DNA of 64,000 nt from Azoarcus sp. CIB (GTDB lineage: Bacteria > Pseudomonadota > Gammaproteobacteria > Burkholderiales > Rhodocyclaceae): the NCBI RefSeq assembly GCF_001190925.1, contig NZ_CP011072.1, positions 2,852,001-2,916,000 of the forward strand, read 5' to 3'. Position numbers and translations under genes: made by a program. Of this stretch, positions 41,945-49,094 are shown one piece after another (positions within the stretch are counted from its first letter, which is position 1; each line of letters begins with the position of its first letter). The notes under the pieces are model-generated. The model did no database searches, had not been told where the DNA came from, and worked only from the letters and a program-made list of their open reading frames with translations.

Positions 41945-42484
41945 ATGAATCCGATCCGTTTCATCCCCATGCTGGCCGTTCTTCTCGCCGCGCCGTCCTG
42001 GTCGGCGGCCCCCCTTGCCAGCCGGCCGCCCACCGTCATCCACGACGCCGGAGGCATGCCGCTCGCGCCATACCTCGAGCCGTTCGCCGACGACTCCCGC
42101 GACGCGACTGCCGAGCCGGTACCCCAAATGCCGGCGCAACCACAGCCGCCTCAGCTCTTCCCGGTGGTCTCGATCCGCGCGGGGCCCGGTCGGTTGCTGC
42201 AGAACCCAATGCCCAGCAAGCTGCCGGGCGGACCCGGGCAGCCCGTCTTCATCGTCGGCGACGACCCGGCCTCCCTCGACTGGCTGCAACGCAACGCGGA
42301 CGCATTGCGTCGGATGGGCGCGCGGGGAATCGTCGCGTCGGTGGGCACCCCGGAGGATTTCCTGCGCCTGCGGACCTCGGTCGACCTGAACATGGTGCCC
42401 ATGTCGGCCGATGCGCTCCTCGAGGCGGCCGGGATTCACGTCTGGCCCGTCCTCATCGGCGCCGACGGGGCGATTTCGCAGTAG
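41945..42484 (+). CDS. ICE protein TIGR03765 (PFL_4695) family
   Basis: 179 residues with a signal peptide (1-21). The pattern PPTVIHDAGGMPLAPYLEPF, then QPVFIVGDDPASLDWLQRNA and AAGIHVWPVLIGADG matches the PFL_4695 family, secreted proteins of unknown role. In many related elements this gene lies just before traD; here it has moved to follow the TraU-like gene. A GTG nine bases upstream is an alternative start. Confidence 0.82.
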   Translation: MNPIRFIPMLAVLLAAPSWSAAPLASRPPTVIHDAGGMPLAPYLEPFADDSRDATAEPVPQMPAQPQPPQLFPVVSIRAGPGRLLQNPMPSKLPGGPGQPVFIVGDDPASLDWLQRNADALRRMGARGIVASVGTPEDFLRLRTSVDLNMVPMSADALLEAAGIHVWPVLIGADGAISQ

Positions 42485-42494
42485 GAGGCACACC

Positions 42495-43055
42495 ATGAGT
42501 CAGAGAAGCAACCTCCCGCAGGGGCTTGCCATCGGCTTTGCCCTCGCCTATTCGGGCGTGCCGCTGGCCGCAGACACGTCGCACGGCGAGTTACAGACGC
42601 TTGCCGCCGCGCTCTTCGCCGCGGTGCCGCCTGCCGGGTTGTCTCAAACAGACCGGGCCGAGCTCGCGGCCCTCACGCCTCTCGCCCTGCGCAATGGCGT
42701 CGTCGTGAGCAGCCTCCCCGGCTGCGAAACGGCGATGCATCCCGAGGTGACCCTCGAAGACCTGAACGGCGACGGCGGCCCCGAGGTCTTCGTTGTCGCC
42801 GGCAATACCTGCACGTCGGGGATGACGGGCAGCAGCGTCTGGCTGTTCGCCAAACGCCTCGACGGGCGCTGGAGCCAGCGCCTCGACGTCACGGCGGCCG
42901 CCTACCGCGTGCTGCCAACAACGACCCAGGGGTGGCGCGACCTGACCGTCGGCGGCCGTGGGTTGTGCCAAGGGGTGTGGCGGCTCGCCGCAGACGGTGC
43001 GTACCGGTACGCGCGCTCCATCAGGCCCGACGGGACACCGTGCCCAAACCAATAG
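42495..43055 (+). CDS. Secreted protein with a calcium/FG-GAP-like loop
   Basis: 186 residues with a signal peptide (about 1-26). The middle part VTLEDLNGDGGPEVFVVAG resembles an FG-GAP/calcium-binding loop of secreted proteins, followed by a short beta-rich domain. No transfer family recognised. The ATG follows AGGAGG and the gene is tightly packed in the operon, so a surface or periplasmic accessory function is likely. Confidence 0.68.
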   Translation: MSQRSNLPQGLAIGFALAYSGVPLAADTSHGELQTLAAALFAAVPPAGLSQTDRAELAALTPLALRNGVVVSSLPGCETAMHPEVTLEDLNGDGGPEVFVVAGNTCTSGMTGSSVWLFAKRLDGRWSQRLDVTAAAYRVLPTTTQGWRDLTVGGRGLCQGVWRLAADGAYRYARSIRPDGTPCPNQ

Positions 43056-43065
43056 GAGGCGTGGC

Positions 43066-43983
43066 ATGAACGCCCGCATGCGGCTCGCATTCGTCCTGTT
43101 TCTGCTGGCCGGCCTCGTCTGGGCCGGCGTGGCATACACCGATTTCCTCAAGGCGTTGGGGCAGCGGGAGAGCAGGATGAACCCGGATGTCACCAACCGG
43201 TTCGGTTACGTCGGCCTCTTTCAGTTCGGTGAAGCCGCCCTGCAGGACGCAGGCCTCTACGCGGGCGACGGCACACCGAAGACCAACGACTGGGCGGGCC
43301 GCTTCACCGGTAAGTACGGGGTGAATTCACTGGCCGATCTTCTCGCGAATCCCGACGCCCAGGTCCGGGCGGTAACCGCCTACCACGAGCAGGTGTGGAA
43401 CACACTCATGAAAGTCCATGGCGCCGAAAGCTACCTGGGGACGACGATCAATGGCATCCGCGTCACCGCGTCGGGTCTCGTCGCTGCGGCACACCTCGTG
43501 GGCGCTGGTGCCGTGGGAGAGTGGCTGAAATCGGGTGGAGCGACCGATCCGGCCGACGGCAACGGCACCAAGCTCGTCTCCTACCTGGGGCAGTTTGCCG
43601 GCTATACGCTGGCCTTCATGCCCCCGAGCTACGCCGAGGTCCTCGCCGCCACACCCACGAGCGGCTCGCCTGGCGGCTATGTCCATACCCCTGCCCCCTT
43701 GAAGCCGTCGGCTGGGACAGGCTCCGCCGCCTTGCTGAAGGGCACGAGCTCCGGCTACACCTCCGCCGCGCAAGGCTTCTTCGGCGCCACCGGCTACCAG
43801 ATGGGGCAGGTCCGGCAGTTGCTGGTCGGAATTGCGGCAATGGCCCTCGTTACCTGGATCGCATGGGTCGTCGTCGCCAAGTGGCGCGGCCTGTCGGAGG
43901 GATTTGATACAAAGCGGGATCTCGCGGTCGACGTCGGTCGCGCTATTGTTCTGACATGGATTGTGCTGCTCATCATGATGTAG
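43066..43983 (+). CDS. Peptidoglycan-hydrolase-like protein fused to a C-terminal membrane module
   Basis: 305 residues. An N-terminal helix (6-24) exports a lysozyme/transglycosylase-like domain: DFLKALGQRESRMNP with a catalytic-type glutamate, then RFGYVGLFQFGEAAL. After a glycine/serine/threonine linker (about 200-240) come two membrane helices (VGIAAMALVTWIAWVVVAKW and AIVLTWIVLLIMM) laid out like the TIGR03758/DUF3262 small protein of the same operon. It is thus a second, membrane-tethered wall hydrolase besides the VirB1-like protein. The start follows AGGAGG. Confidence 0.75.
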   Translation: MNARMRLAFVLFLLAGLVWAGVAYTDFLKALGQRESRMNPDVTNRFGYVGLFQFGEAALQDAGLYAGDGTPKTNDWAGRFTGKYGVNSLADLLANPDAQVRAVTAYHEQVWNTLMKVHGAESYLGTTINGIRVTASGLVAAAHLVGAGAVGEWLKSGGATDPADGNGTKLVSYLGQFAGYTLAFMPPSYAEVLAATPTSGSPGGYVHTPAPLKPSAGTGSAALLKGTSSGYTSAAQGFFGATGYQMGQVRQLLVGIAAMALVTWIAWVVVAKWRGLSEGFDTKRDLAVDVGRAIVLTWIVLLIMM

Positions 43984-44009
43984 GTCTGATGACTTCCATG
44001 GAGGCGATG

Positions 44010-44642
44010 ATGAAACGAACGCCATACCTGGCCGCCCTCCTTCTGGTGGCGGCCCTACAGCCCGCTCGCGCCGACGTGCTCGACGGCCTGATCTTCGGCG
44101 CCAAGTGCATGGGCGCTACCGATCGCAAGGCCTGCGAGGAGCAAGCCAAACGCGAGGCCGACGAAACGCGCGAGCGAATGCGACAGCAGTCGAACCATAG
44201 CGCACCGACCATGACGAATCCCGACTCGCCCGAAGATACCCTCGGCAAGAGGATCTATCGGAACTGGCGCAAGAATGTGGAGTGCAACCCATTCTCTACA
44301 CGCTCCGTCCGAGACGTCGATTCAACTTATGCGCGGGTGATGAGCCGGTACAGCTTCGTTACTCCGAACCAGGCCAAGGTTCAATCAGGAACCGGCGAGG
44401 CGGGACTCTACATCGCGGGTTATCTCCACGAGACCACTCCCGGCGCCCTATACCGCCTCGAACAGGTGGTGCATTCGCCCGACGTGGCCGACGGCCGGCG
44501 CCAGTACAAGCTGCGCCTCGACCTCGCCCGCGACGGCTCCGGCACCCGCGTCACCGGCCAGTACTGCGTCACTACCGATGACCCGGCCGGCTGGCAGGAT
44601 CTGCCAGCCAAGATCCGCTCAAGCCTCGACAACACCTTCTAA
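44010..44642 (+). CDS. Secreted hypothetical protein near the end of the transfer operon
   Basis: About 210 residues. Signal peptide (about 1-22), a charged helix (CEEQAKREADETRERMRQQS) and a C-terminal domain containing KNVECNPFSTRSVRD and two further cysteines, possibly disulfide-bonded. No family recognised. Of four clustered ATGs I prefer 44010, since GGAGG then lies at the right distance; 44007, 43998 and 43989 are alternatives. Confidence 0.62.
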   Translation: MKRTPYLAALLLVAALQPARADVLDGLIFGAKCMGATDRKACEEQAKREADETRERMRQQSNHSAPTMTNPDSPEDTLGKRIYRNWRKNVECNPFSTRSVRDVDSTYARVMSRYSFVTPNQAKVQSGTGEAGLYIAGYLHETTPGALYRLEQVVHSPDVADGRRQYKLRLDLARDGSGTRVTGQYCVTTDDPAGWQDLPAKIRSSLDNTF

Positions 44643-44659
44643 CCGTCTGGAGCCTCGCC

Positions 44660-44893
44660 ATGCTCAACGACAAACAGCCCTGCCCGCACTGCCGCGGTGC
44701 GGGCGAGACCCAGGTAGCGAGCGAGCGCACTTGCCACTCGTGCGGTGGCACCGGTCGCGACCGGCGCTCCTCGACCGACGATCCGCGGTTCGGCGCCGAC
44801 ACCTGCCGGGCATGTCACGGGTACGGCGTCGAGACGAGCAGAGAATTTCAGCTGTGCCCGTCCTGCAACGGCCGAGGCTCAATTCCTGGCTAA
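44660..44893 (+). CDS. Mini-protein made of four DnaJ-type CxxCxGxG zinc motifs
   Basis: 77 residues consisting almost only of the DnaJ cysteine-rich repeat: CPHCRGAG, CHSCGGTG, CRACHGYG and CPSCNGRG. Pairs 1+4 and 2+3 would form two zinc sites as in DnaJ, but the J and substrate domains are absent. Such modules can bind zinc and act as small adaptors or redox-sensitive folding helpers. It is the last plus-strand gene of the transfer operon, preceded by a 17-bp gap. Confidence 0.82.
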   Translation: MLNDKQPCPHCRGAGETQVASERTCHSCGGTGRDRRSSTDDPRFGADTCRACHGYGVETSREFQLCPSCNGRGSIPG

Positions 44894-44963
44894 CGGCATT
44901 TCGGCACATTCGCACCTTTGTCGAACTGTGCGCCATGCCCCTGACAGCAAAGGACCTTCGCTA

Positions 44964-45000
44964 CTTATCCACAGCTCTATCCCCAGTTTCTGTGGACAAG
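44964..45000. other. Inverted pair of DnaA-box-like sites
   Basis: A perfect DnaA box TTATCCACA (44965-44973) faces TGTGGACAA (44991-44999, complement TTGTCCACA, one change). The arms CTTATCCACAG and CTGTGGACAAG form an 11-bp inverted repeat with one mismatch. It lies in the 374-bp gene-free stretch 44894-45267, about 1.3 kb upstream of replication-like genes. Confidence 0.55.
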
Positions 45001-45120
45001 CGCGTTGGCGCCGGCGCGATTCGCATTGGCGTGAGCTCGGAGAGGCCGCGCACTGCCACAAGGGGTGCCGTCCGACATTGAAATCGTGCCACGCGCCAAC
45101 TAGCATGTCTTCAACGCCCA

Positions 45121-45190
45121 GCCGCGCGGCTGCGTTGCGTCCGGTCAGCCCCTGTAACCGGAACGGCCTTCGGGCTCGGGGTCAAGGATC
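45121..45190 (+). ncRNA. Structured leader element, copy A (upstream of radC)
   Basis: Begins GCCGCGCG and has stem 1 CCGGT/ACCGG closing the 11-nt loop CAGCCCCTGTA (45141-45161), then a second hairpin GGCC-TTCG-GGCT type (45165-45176) and CGGGGTC. Copies B (48281-48340) and C (63661-63725) share the loop while the stem pairs differ but still pair. It starts about 150 nt and ends 78 nt before the radC start. It may correspond to the known radC RNA motif; I could not compare with the Rfam model. Confidence 0.65.
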
Positions 45191-45267
45191 AGTTTCTCGT
45201 CAATCCCGTGGGGAGTTGTTTTCCCGCGGGAACACGGCGCTCCCCGCATTTCTCCAAGGAGACGCCG

Positions 45268-45858
45268 ATGTTGTCCTTCTTTTCCTCTCAAACGTCCCTT
45301 GCGGATGCCGCACTGCTCGAGCGCTTCTTCGGCCCCGAAGCCGAGGACATCTGGGAGCACTGCGATGGATCCTGGAGCAAGATCGTCGAACTTGCCCGGG
45401 AGCCGCGCACCCCGGCATGGGAGGCGCTCGCCTGCGCGATCGAGGTTCTGCACCGCAGCTTCGCTGAGCAACTGACAACCCGGAACGTCCTCGACTCGCC
45501 TGATGTCGTCAGGCAGTTCCTCCGGACGTTCTTCGAGGGGCTGCCCTACGAGGTCTTCGTGGTCCTGTACCTCAATGCCCGAAACCACCTTATCCGCGCC
45601 GAAGAGGCGTTCCGCGGCACGCTGACCCAGACCAGCGTCTATCCCCGCGAGATCGTGCGCCGAGCGCTCGAGCTTCGCGCAGCCGGCGTGATCTTCTCGC
45701 ACCAGCACCCGTCGGGCGCGTCGGAGCCTTCGACGGCCGATGAGCTCCTGACCCGGCAACTGAGGGAGGCACTCGCCACGGTCGATGTGAAGGTGCTCGA
45801 CCACTTCGTCATCGCAGGCACTGCGGACGTGTCCTTCGCCCAGCGGGGGCTCCTGTAG
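45268..45858 (+). CDS. radC: RadC-like JAMM-domain protein
   Basis: 196 residues, mobile-element type without the usual N-terminal UPF0758 helix-hairpin-helix. JAMM/MPN+ metal motif: H145-x-H147-PSG...D158 in SHQHPSGASEPSTAD, with an upstream glutamate (EVFVVLYLN). Function of RadC is unsettled; ICE-borne copies are common and may act on DNA or antagonise host defences. The ATG follows AAGGAGA. The leader contains the structured element, and a perfect hairpin follows the stop. Confidence 0.92.
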   Translation: MLSFFSSQTSLADAALLERFFGPEAEDIWEHCDGSWSKIVELAREPRTPAWEALACAIEVLHRSFAEQLTTRNVLDSPDVVRQFLRTFFEGLPYEVFVVLYLNARNHLIRAEEAFRGTLTQTSVYPREIVRRALELRAAGVIFSHQHPSGASEPSTADELLTRQLREALATVDVKVLDHFVIAGTADVSFAQRGLL

Positions 45859-46303
45859 TCTTGCCTATCCTGCGGCCACCGTAGCCGTGGCGTCGATCCG
45901 TCAGGGGAATTCGCCAGCGAATTCCCCTGCACTTGCCAAACCACGGTCTGGCCGGTATTTTCGTCCTGTCTCGAAGGCGCAATGCCGCCACTCGAGACCC
46001 GGCGGGGACGCTCTTGATCTCTCGCTTCGCGCGGCACTTGCGCATTTCCTTGCTCGTCGACCGGCGCCTCCCGCCGCTCTGACCTCGACCCGTCCTGATG
46101 CCCCGCCCCGCGGCCGATGCAATCGCCATCGGACTGCCTTGGCATGTATCGACCATCTCGGACCACGAATGCCAGCGAGGAAAGCACATGGAGGAATCAC
46201 AGGCAGCATATCCCGGGCGTCAATTCGACGGCTTGATTCACGCCGATCAAGAGATGCGCTGTCCTCCTCGACCCACGGCCCGCGCGGGTGAGGTAGCGTC
46301 TTC
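45859..46303. other. Gene-free 445-bp stretch between radC and the replication pair
   Basis: No convincing gene on either strand. It contains the strong palindrome at 45902-45929 and, before the replication gene, a possible leader with no repeat that I can support. Confidence 0.5.
45902..45929. repeat. Perfect 13-bp inverted repeat after radC
   Basis: CAGGGGAATTCGC-CA-GCGAATTCCCCTG, 43 bp after the radC stop. No U-tract follows on either strand, so besides a factor-assisted terminator it could be a protein-binding palindrome. Confidence 0.7.
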
Positions 46304-47260
46304 GTGAGCATCAAGGTCATGTCCCTCGTGTGGGAAGGTTTCCCTGCGTCCGGAAGCGAGATGCTGGCAATGCTCGCCCTCGCCGACTGGTGCAATGACG
46401 AGGGCGGGAGCCTCCACCCATCGATGAAAGCTGTTGCGGAAAAGATCCGTGTGTCGGAAAAGCAGGCCCGTAGGATCATTCACGGCTTTGAAGAGGAGGG
46501 ATACCTCAAGGTGGTCGGGCATGCCAATGGTGGCGCGCCCGGCACCACCAAGCAGTATCAGCTCAACGTCGCGAAGCTAAAGGGGTTGGCGGACGGGGCG
46601 GCAGCCCGAAAGACGGCTCCCGTCGGTGTCACCCCTCCCGCCGATGTCACCCCTCCCCCCAATGTCACCCCTCCCGTCGTTGTCACCCCTCCCACTCAGG
46701 GGTGCGGAGGGCTCCCGCCCATGGGAGGGGAGGCCTCCCATGGGTGTCCCGAGACGCCTCCCACCCATGGGAGCCAAACCGTCAGTGAACCACCAATGAA
46801 CCACCAGTTAACCGTCAGGGGGACGGCGCCGTGTTCGGAGCCAGAACGCCTCCCTGCTGTCGCCAAGGCGCCAGCCCCCCAGCAGGATCCGGCCGGCGAG
46901 ACGCGCCTACAGGCCGCGTGCCGGACGACCTGGGCGGCCTACCGGAACGCCTATGCAGGCCGCTACGGCGCCGCCCCAGTTCGAAACCAGAAGGTCAGTT
47001 CGCAGGTGAAGCAGTTCGTGCAGCGCATCGGCTACGACGAATCACCCTTGATTGCCGCGTGGTTCGTGCAGCACCCGGGGAGCTACTACGTTGGCCGCAT
47101 GCACGACTTCGGCTGCCTGCTGAGCGACGCCGAGAAGTTGCGCACCGAGTGGGTGACGGGAAGGCTCATGACCGCCGGCAAGGCGCGCCAGTCCGACAGA
47201 GCCGGCACCACCATGGCCGCCCTCGCCGAGGTGCTGGCCGAACGAGGAGAGTCACTGTGA
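46304..47260 (+). CDS. Lambda O-like replication initiator candidate with an embedded repeat array
   Basis: 318 residues from a GTG start. Residues about 10-85 form a winged helix (LADWCNDEGGSLHPSMKAVA, EKIRVSEKQARRIIHGFEEE) of the type seen in phage/plasmid replication proteins. Residues about 108-131 are four copies of xVTPPx, encoded by four near-identical 18-bp DNA repeats. A proline-rich linker leads to a C-terminal domain (FVQRIGYDESPLIAAWFVQHP). The next gene overlaps by 4 bp and looks like a loader partner. Layout (N-terminal DNA binder, iterons in mid-gene, partner gene next) resembles lambda O/P. Initiator function is inferred. Confidence 0.65.
   Translation: MSIKVMSLVWEGFPASGSEMLAMLALADWCNDEGGSLHPSMKAVAEKIRVSEKQARRIIHGFEEEGYLKVVGHANGGAPGTTKQYQLNVAKLKGLADGAAARKTAPVGVTPPADVTPPPNVTPPVVVTPPTQGCGGLPPMGGEASHGCPETPPTHGSQTVSEPPMNHQLTVRGTAPCSEPERLPAVAKAPAPQQDPAGETRLQAACRTTWAAYRNAYAGRYGAAPVRNQKVSSQVKQFVQRIGYDESPLIAAWFVQHPGSYYVGRMHDFGCLLSDAEKLRTEWVTGRLMTAGKARQSDRAGTTMAALAEVLAERGESL
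46627..46693 (+). repeat. Four iteron-like direct repeats, period 18 bp
   Basis: TGTCACCCCTCCC starts at 46627, 46645, 46663 and 46681, always identical over 13 bp with 5 variable bases between. Identical codon choice in all four units (GTC ACC CCT CCC) suggests recent duplication or selection on the DNA itself. Confidence 0.85.
46718..46773. repeat. Inverted repeats flanking the iteron-like array
   Basis: CCCATGGGAGG (46718-46728) and CCTCCCATGGG (46734-46744) are perfect arms; a third unit CCCATGGGAG is at 46764-46773. A less GC-rich tract with two copies of GAACCACCA follows (about 46786-46806). Together with the iterons this resembles an origin layout. Confidence 0.7.
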
Positions 47261-48159
47261 GCGCGAACACGCTGAAGGCCATTGCCATGACGGCCGAACT
47301 GACCGGGACCGAGCTATCCGCGGCGGCACTGAAGGTCATGGATGCGGACCTGTCGGCCTACCCCGACGCCGACGTACTGCGCGCCCTGGAGCGTTGCCGC
47401 AAGGAACTGAAGGGTCGCCTGACCGTGGCCGCCGTGCTCGAGCGGGTCGCGGAGCTCGATAGTCGCCCTGGCGCGGAGGAGGCGTGGGCGACCGCCCTTT
47501 CCGCGGACGACGACGCCGCGACCGTGGTATGGACCGACGAGATCACGCAGGCGCTGGCGGTGGCTAGGCCGCTCCTTGATGCGCGCGACAAGGTGGCGGC
47601 GCGCATGGCGTTCTGCCAGGCGTACGAGCGTCTGGTGCGCGAGGCGCGCGAGGCGAGGTTGCCATGCCGGTGGTGGGCGTCGCTCGGCCATGACCCGCAA
47701 CGGCGCGCGGCGACGCTCTCTGCGGCCGTCGTGGCGGGGCGGATCACACAGGAGGCCGTCCAGCCCTTGCTGCCCGCGCCGGCGGACGGCGACGCGGTGG
47801 TGGCGTCGCTCATCGGCAACGACGACGCGAAGCTGCTCGCCCACGTTCCGGAGGATGCCCGCGAGACCGCGACGCGCGGCCTCAAGCGCCTCCGGGCCCA
47901 CCTCGCCGAACTGGGGGCCCAGGCGGCGAATCTCGACGCGCAGCGCGCGGCCGATGAGCGAGGGCGGCAGGCCGCGGTGGCGGAACGCAAGGCCAGCATG
48001 TTCCGCGCCGCGCAAGAGCGCATGAACGGCATGGGTTCGACGCGGCCCTCCCCTTGTGCCGAAGAGCCGGCCCACACAGAGGGCTGCGTGCATGCCGACT
48101 GCTCGAATCACGCCAGCCCGTCCAACGCTCGCATCCGGTCAGACCCTGGTACGCGGTAA
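47257..48159 (+). CDS. Replication partner candidate (phage P-like position)
   Basis: 300 residues from a GTG overlapping the upstream stop. An N-terminal helical domain (LSAAALKVMDADLSAYPDADVL, split here as ALKVMDADLSAYPDADV) and the block ATVVWTDEITQALAVARPLL, then KVAARMAFCQAYERLV, are of a kind I associate with genes following O-like initiators in prophages. A long coiled coil (about 205-255) and a disordered tail end the protein. No Walker motif is seen, so it would be a loader or adaptor rather than a helicase. Function inferred from context. Confidence 0.55.
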   Translation: MSANTLKAIAMTAELTGTELSAAALKVMDADLSAYPDADVLRALERCRKELKGRLTVAAVLERVAELDSRPGAEEAWATALSADDDAATVVWTDEITQALAVARPLLDARDKVAARMAFCQAYERLVREAREARLPCRWWASLGHDPQRRAATLSAAVVAGRITQEAVQPLLPAPADGDAVVASLIGNDDAKLLAHVPEDARETATRGLKRLRAHLAELGAQAANLDAQRAADERGRQAAVAERKASMFRAAQERMNGMGSTRPSPCAEEPAHTEGCVHADCSNHASPSNARIRSDPGTR

Positions 48160-48280
48160 CCACGAATCAACAGCCCTTTCCGAGGAAGGCCGCCCTCGCC
48201 CCCCGACCATCCTTAATCCTTGAATGCCAGCCTGGCATGAACCACAATTGGATGACATTCTCCAGCACCGGCTCCTCGTA

Positions 48281-48340
48281 GCCGCGCGACCTGTCAGCCC
48301 CTGAAACAGGTACGGCATCAGCCCGGGGTCTTCGTCCCAG
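48281..48340 (+). ncRNA. Structured leader element, copy B
   Basis: GCCGCGCG start; stem 1 CCTGT/ACAGG (48290-48310) closes the 11-nt loop CAGCCCCTGAA; stem 2 GGC-ATCA-GCC (48314-48323); then CGGGGTCTTCGTCC. It ends 91 nt before the 77-residue gene. The stem differs from copies A and C but pairs fully. The rest of 48160-48431 shows nothing else. Confidence 0.65.
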
Positions 48341-48431
48341 TTGCATCCAACTTCCCCTCCGGGATGATCCACGTCCCGGTCGCGGCTCGTGCGTTCTCCC
48401 GTCCAGCACCTACCCTCCGGGAGATCGCAAA

Positions 48432-48665
48432 ATGTGGCACGACGAACCCGCCAACAGGCCGGGGCAGGATCCCCAAGCCTACCTTCCATTTACCCACTGG
48501 GAGGACCGTTTTCGCGAACGCATCGCACATTACCAGGAGCTGCTACTCGTGTTTCCCCGCTCCGCTTACTTCGCAAACGAGCTCGCAAAGTACCAGCGCT
48601 GGTTCCATGAGCATCTCTTGCTGCGCCCCACCGGCTCTATCGCCGAAGAAGAGCTACCGTTCTAA
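48432..48665 (+). CDS. Small hypothetical ICE protein (77 residues)
   Basis: Compact aromatic-rich protein (FTHWEDRFRERIAHYQELLL, then FANELAKYQRWFHEHLLLRP) likely to be a helical bundle. No family recognised. The ribosome site is CGGGAG upstream. It has its own leader with structured element B and is followed 10 bp after the stop by a perfect 11-bp hairpin, so it looks like a single-gene transcription unit. Confidence 0.65.
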   Translation: MWHDEPANRPGQDPQAYLPFTHWEDRFRERIAHYQELLLVFPRSAYFANELAKYQRWFHEHLLLRPTGSIAEEELPF

Positions 48666-48675
48666 CCAGAAAGCG

Positions 48676-48703
48676 GCGTTCCGGGCAGATTGGCCCGGAA
48701 CGC
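48676..48703. repeat. Perfect 11-bp hairpin after the 77-residue gene
   Basis: GCGTTCCGGGC-AGATTG-GCCCGGAACGC. It is terminator-like in position but has no U-tract. The remainder of 48704-49094 holds no gene; a smaller hairpin GGCCGA...TCGGCC (49047-49066) lies in the leader of the EAL gene. Confidence 0.6.
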
Positions 48704-49094
48704 TCGACACCGCCCGCGCAGCCAGCATGCTGCAATAATGCCTTGCCGATATTCGACTGAAGCACTATCGTAAAGCCGTCCAGTCGACATTTCCTGCTCT
48801 CGCTCCCCTCGCTAAGCGACGCCTCTTCGACCCTTCGAAGCAGCTTCGCCTCTTGCTTTCCCTTCGCTGCTGTCTGAGCGACTCGCCTAGGCGGGTTGCC
48901 TCGTCTCGTTGGATCCCTCGCGGCCGGCGCATGCCGGCACAGTGTCCAGGCGTTCCGCGCCTGGCGTCGCTCCGCTTTCGCGATCGGTGTCCGCCCGCCT
49001 CCACGCCCCGTGCCTGGCTGCGACACGTCGAAAAGCCAAGAACCACGGCCGAGACATTTTTCGGCCACCGGCAACCGAGACACGGAGAGGAACA

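Noticed and set aside
46627-46773. The 18-bp repeats as a CRISPR array
   Set aside because: Units are 13 bp with 5-bp gaps, in frame within a gene, and no cas genes are present.
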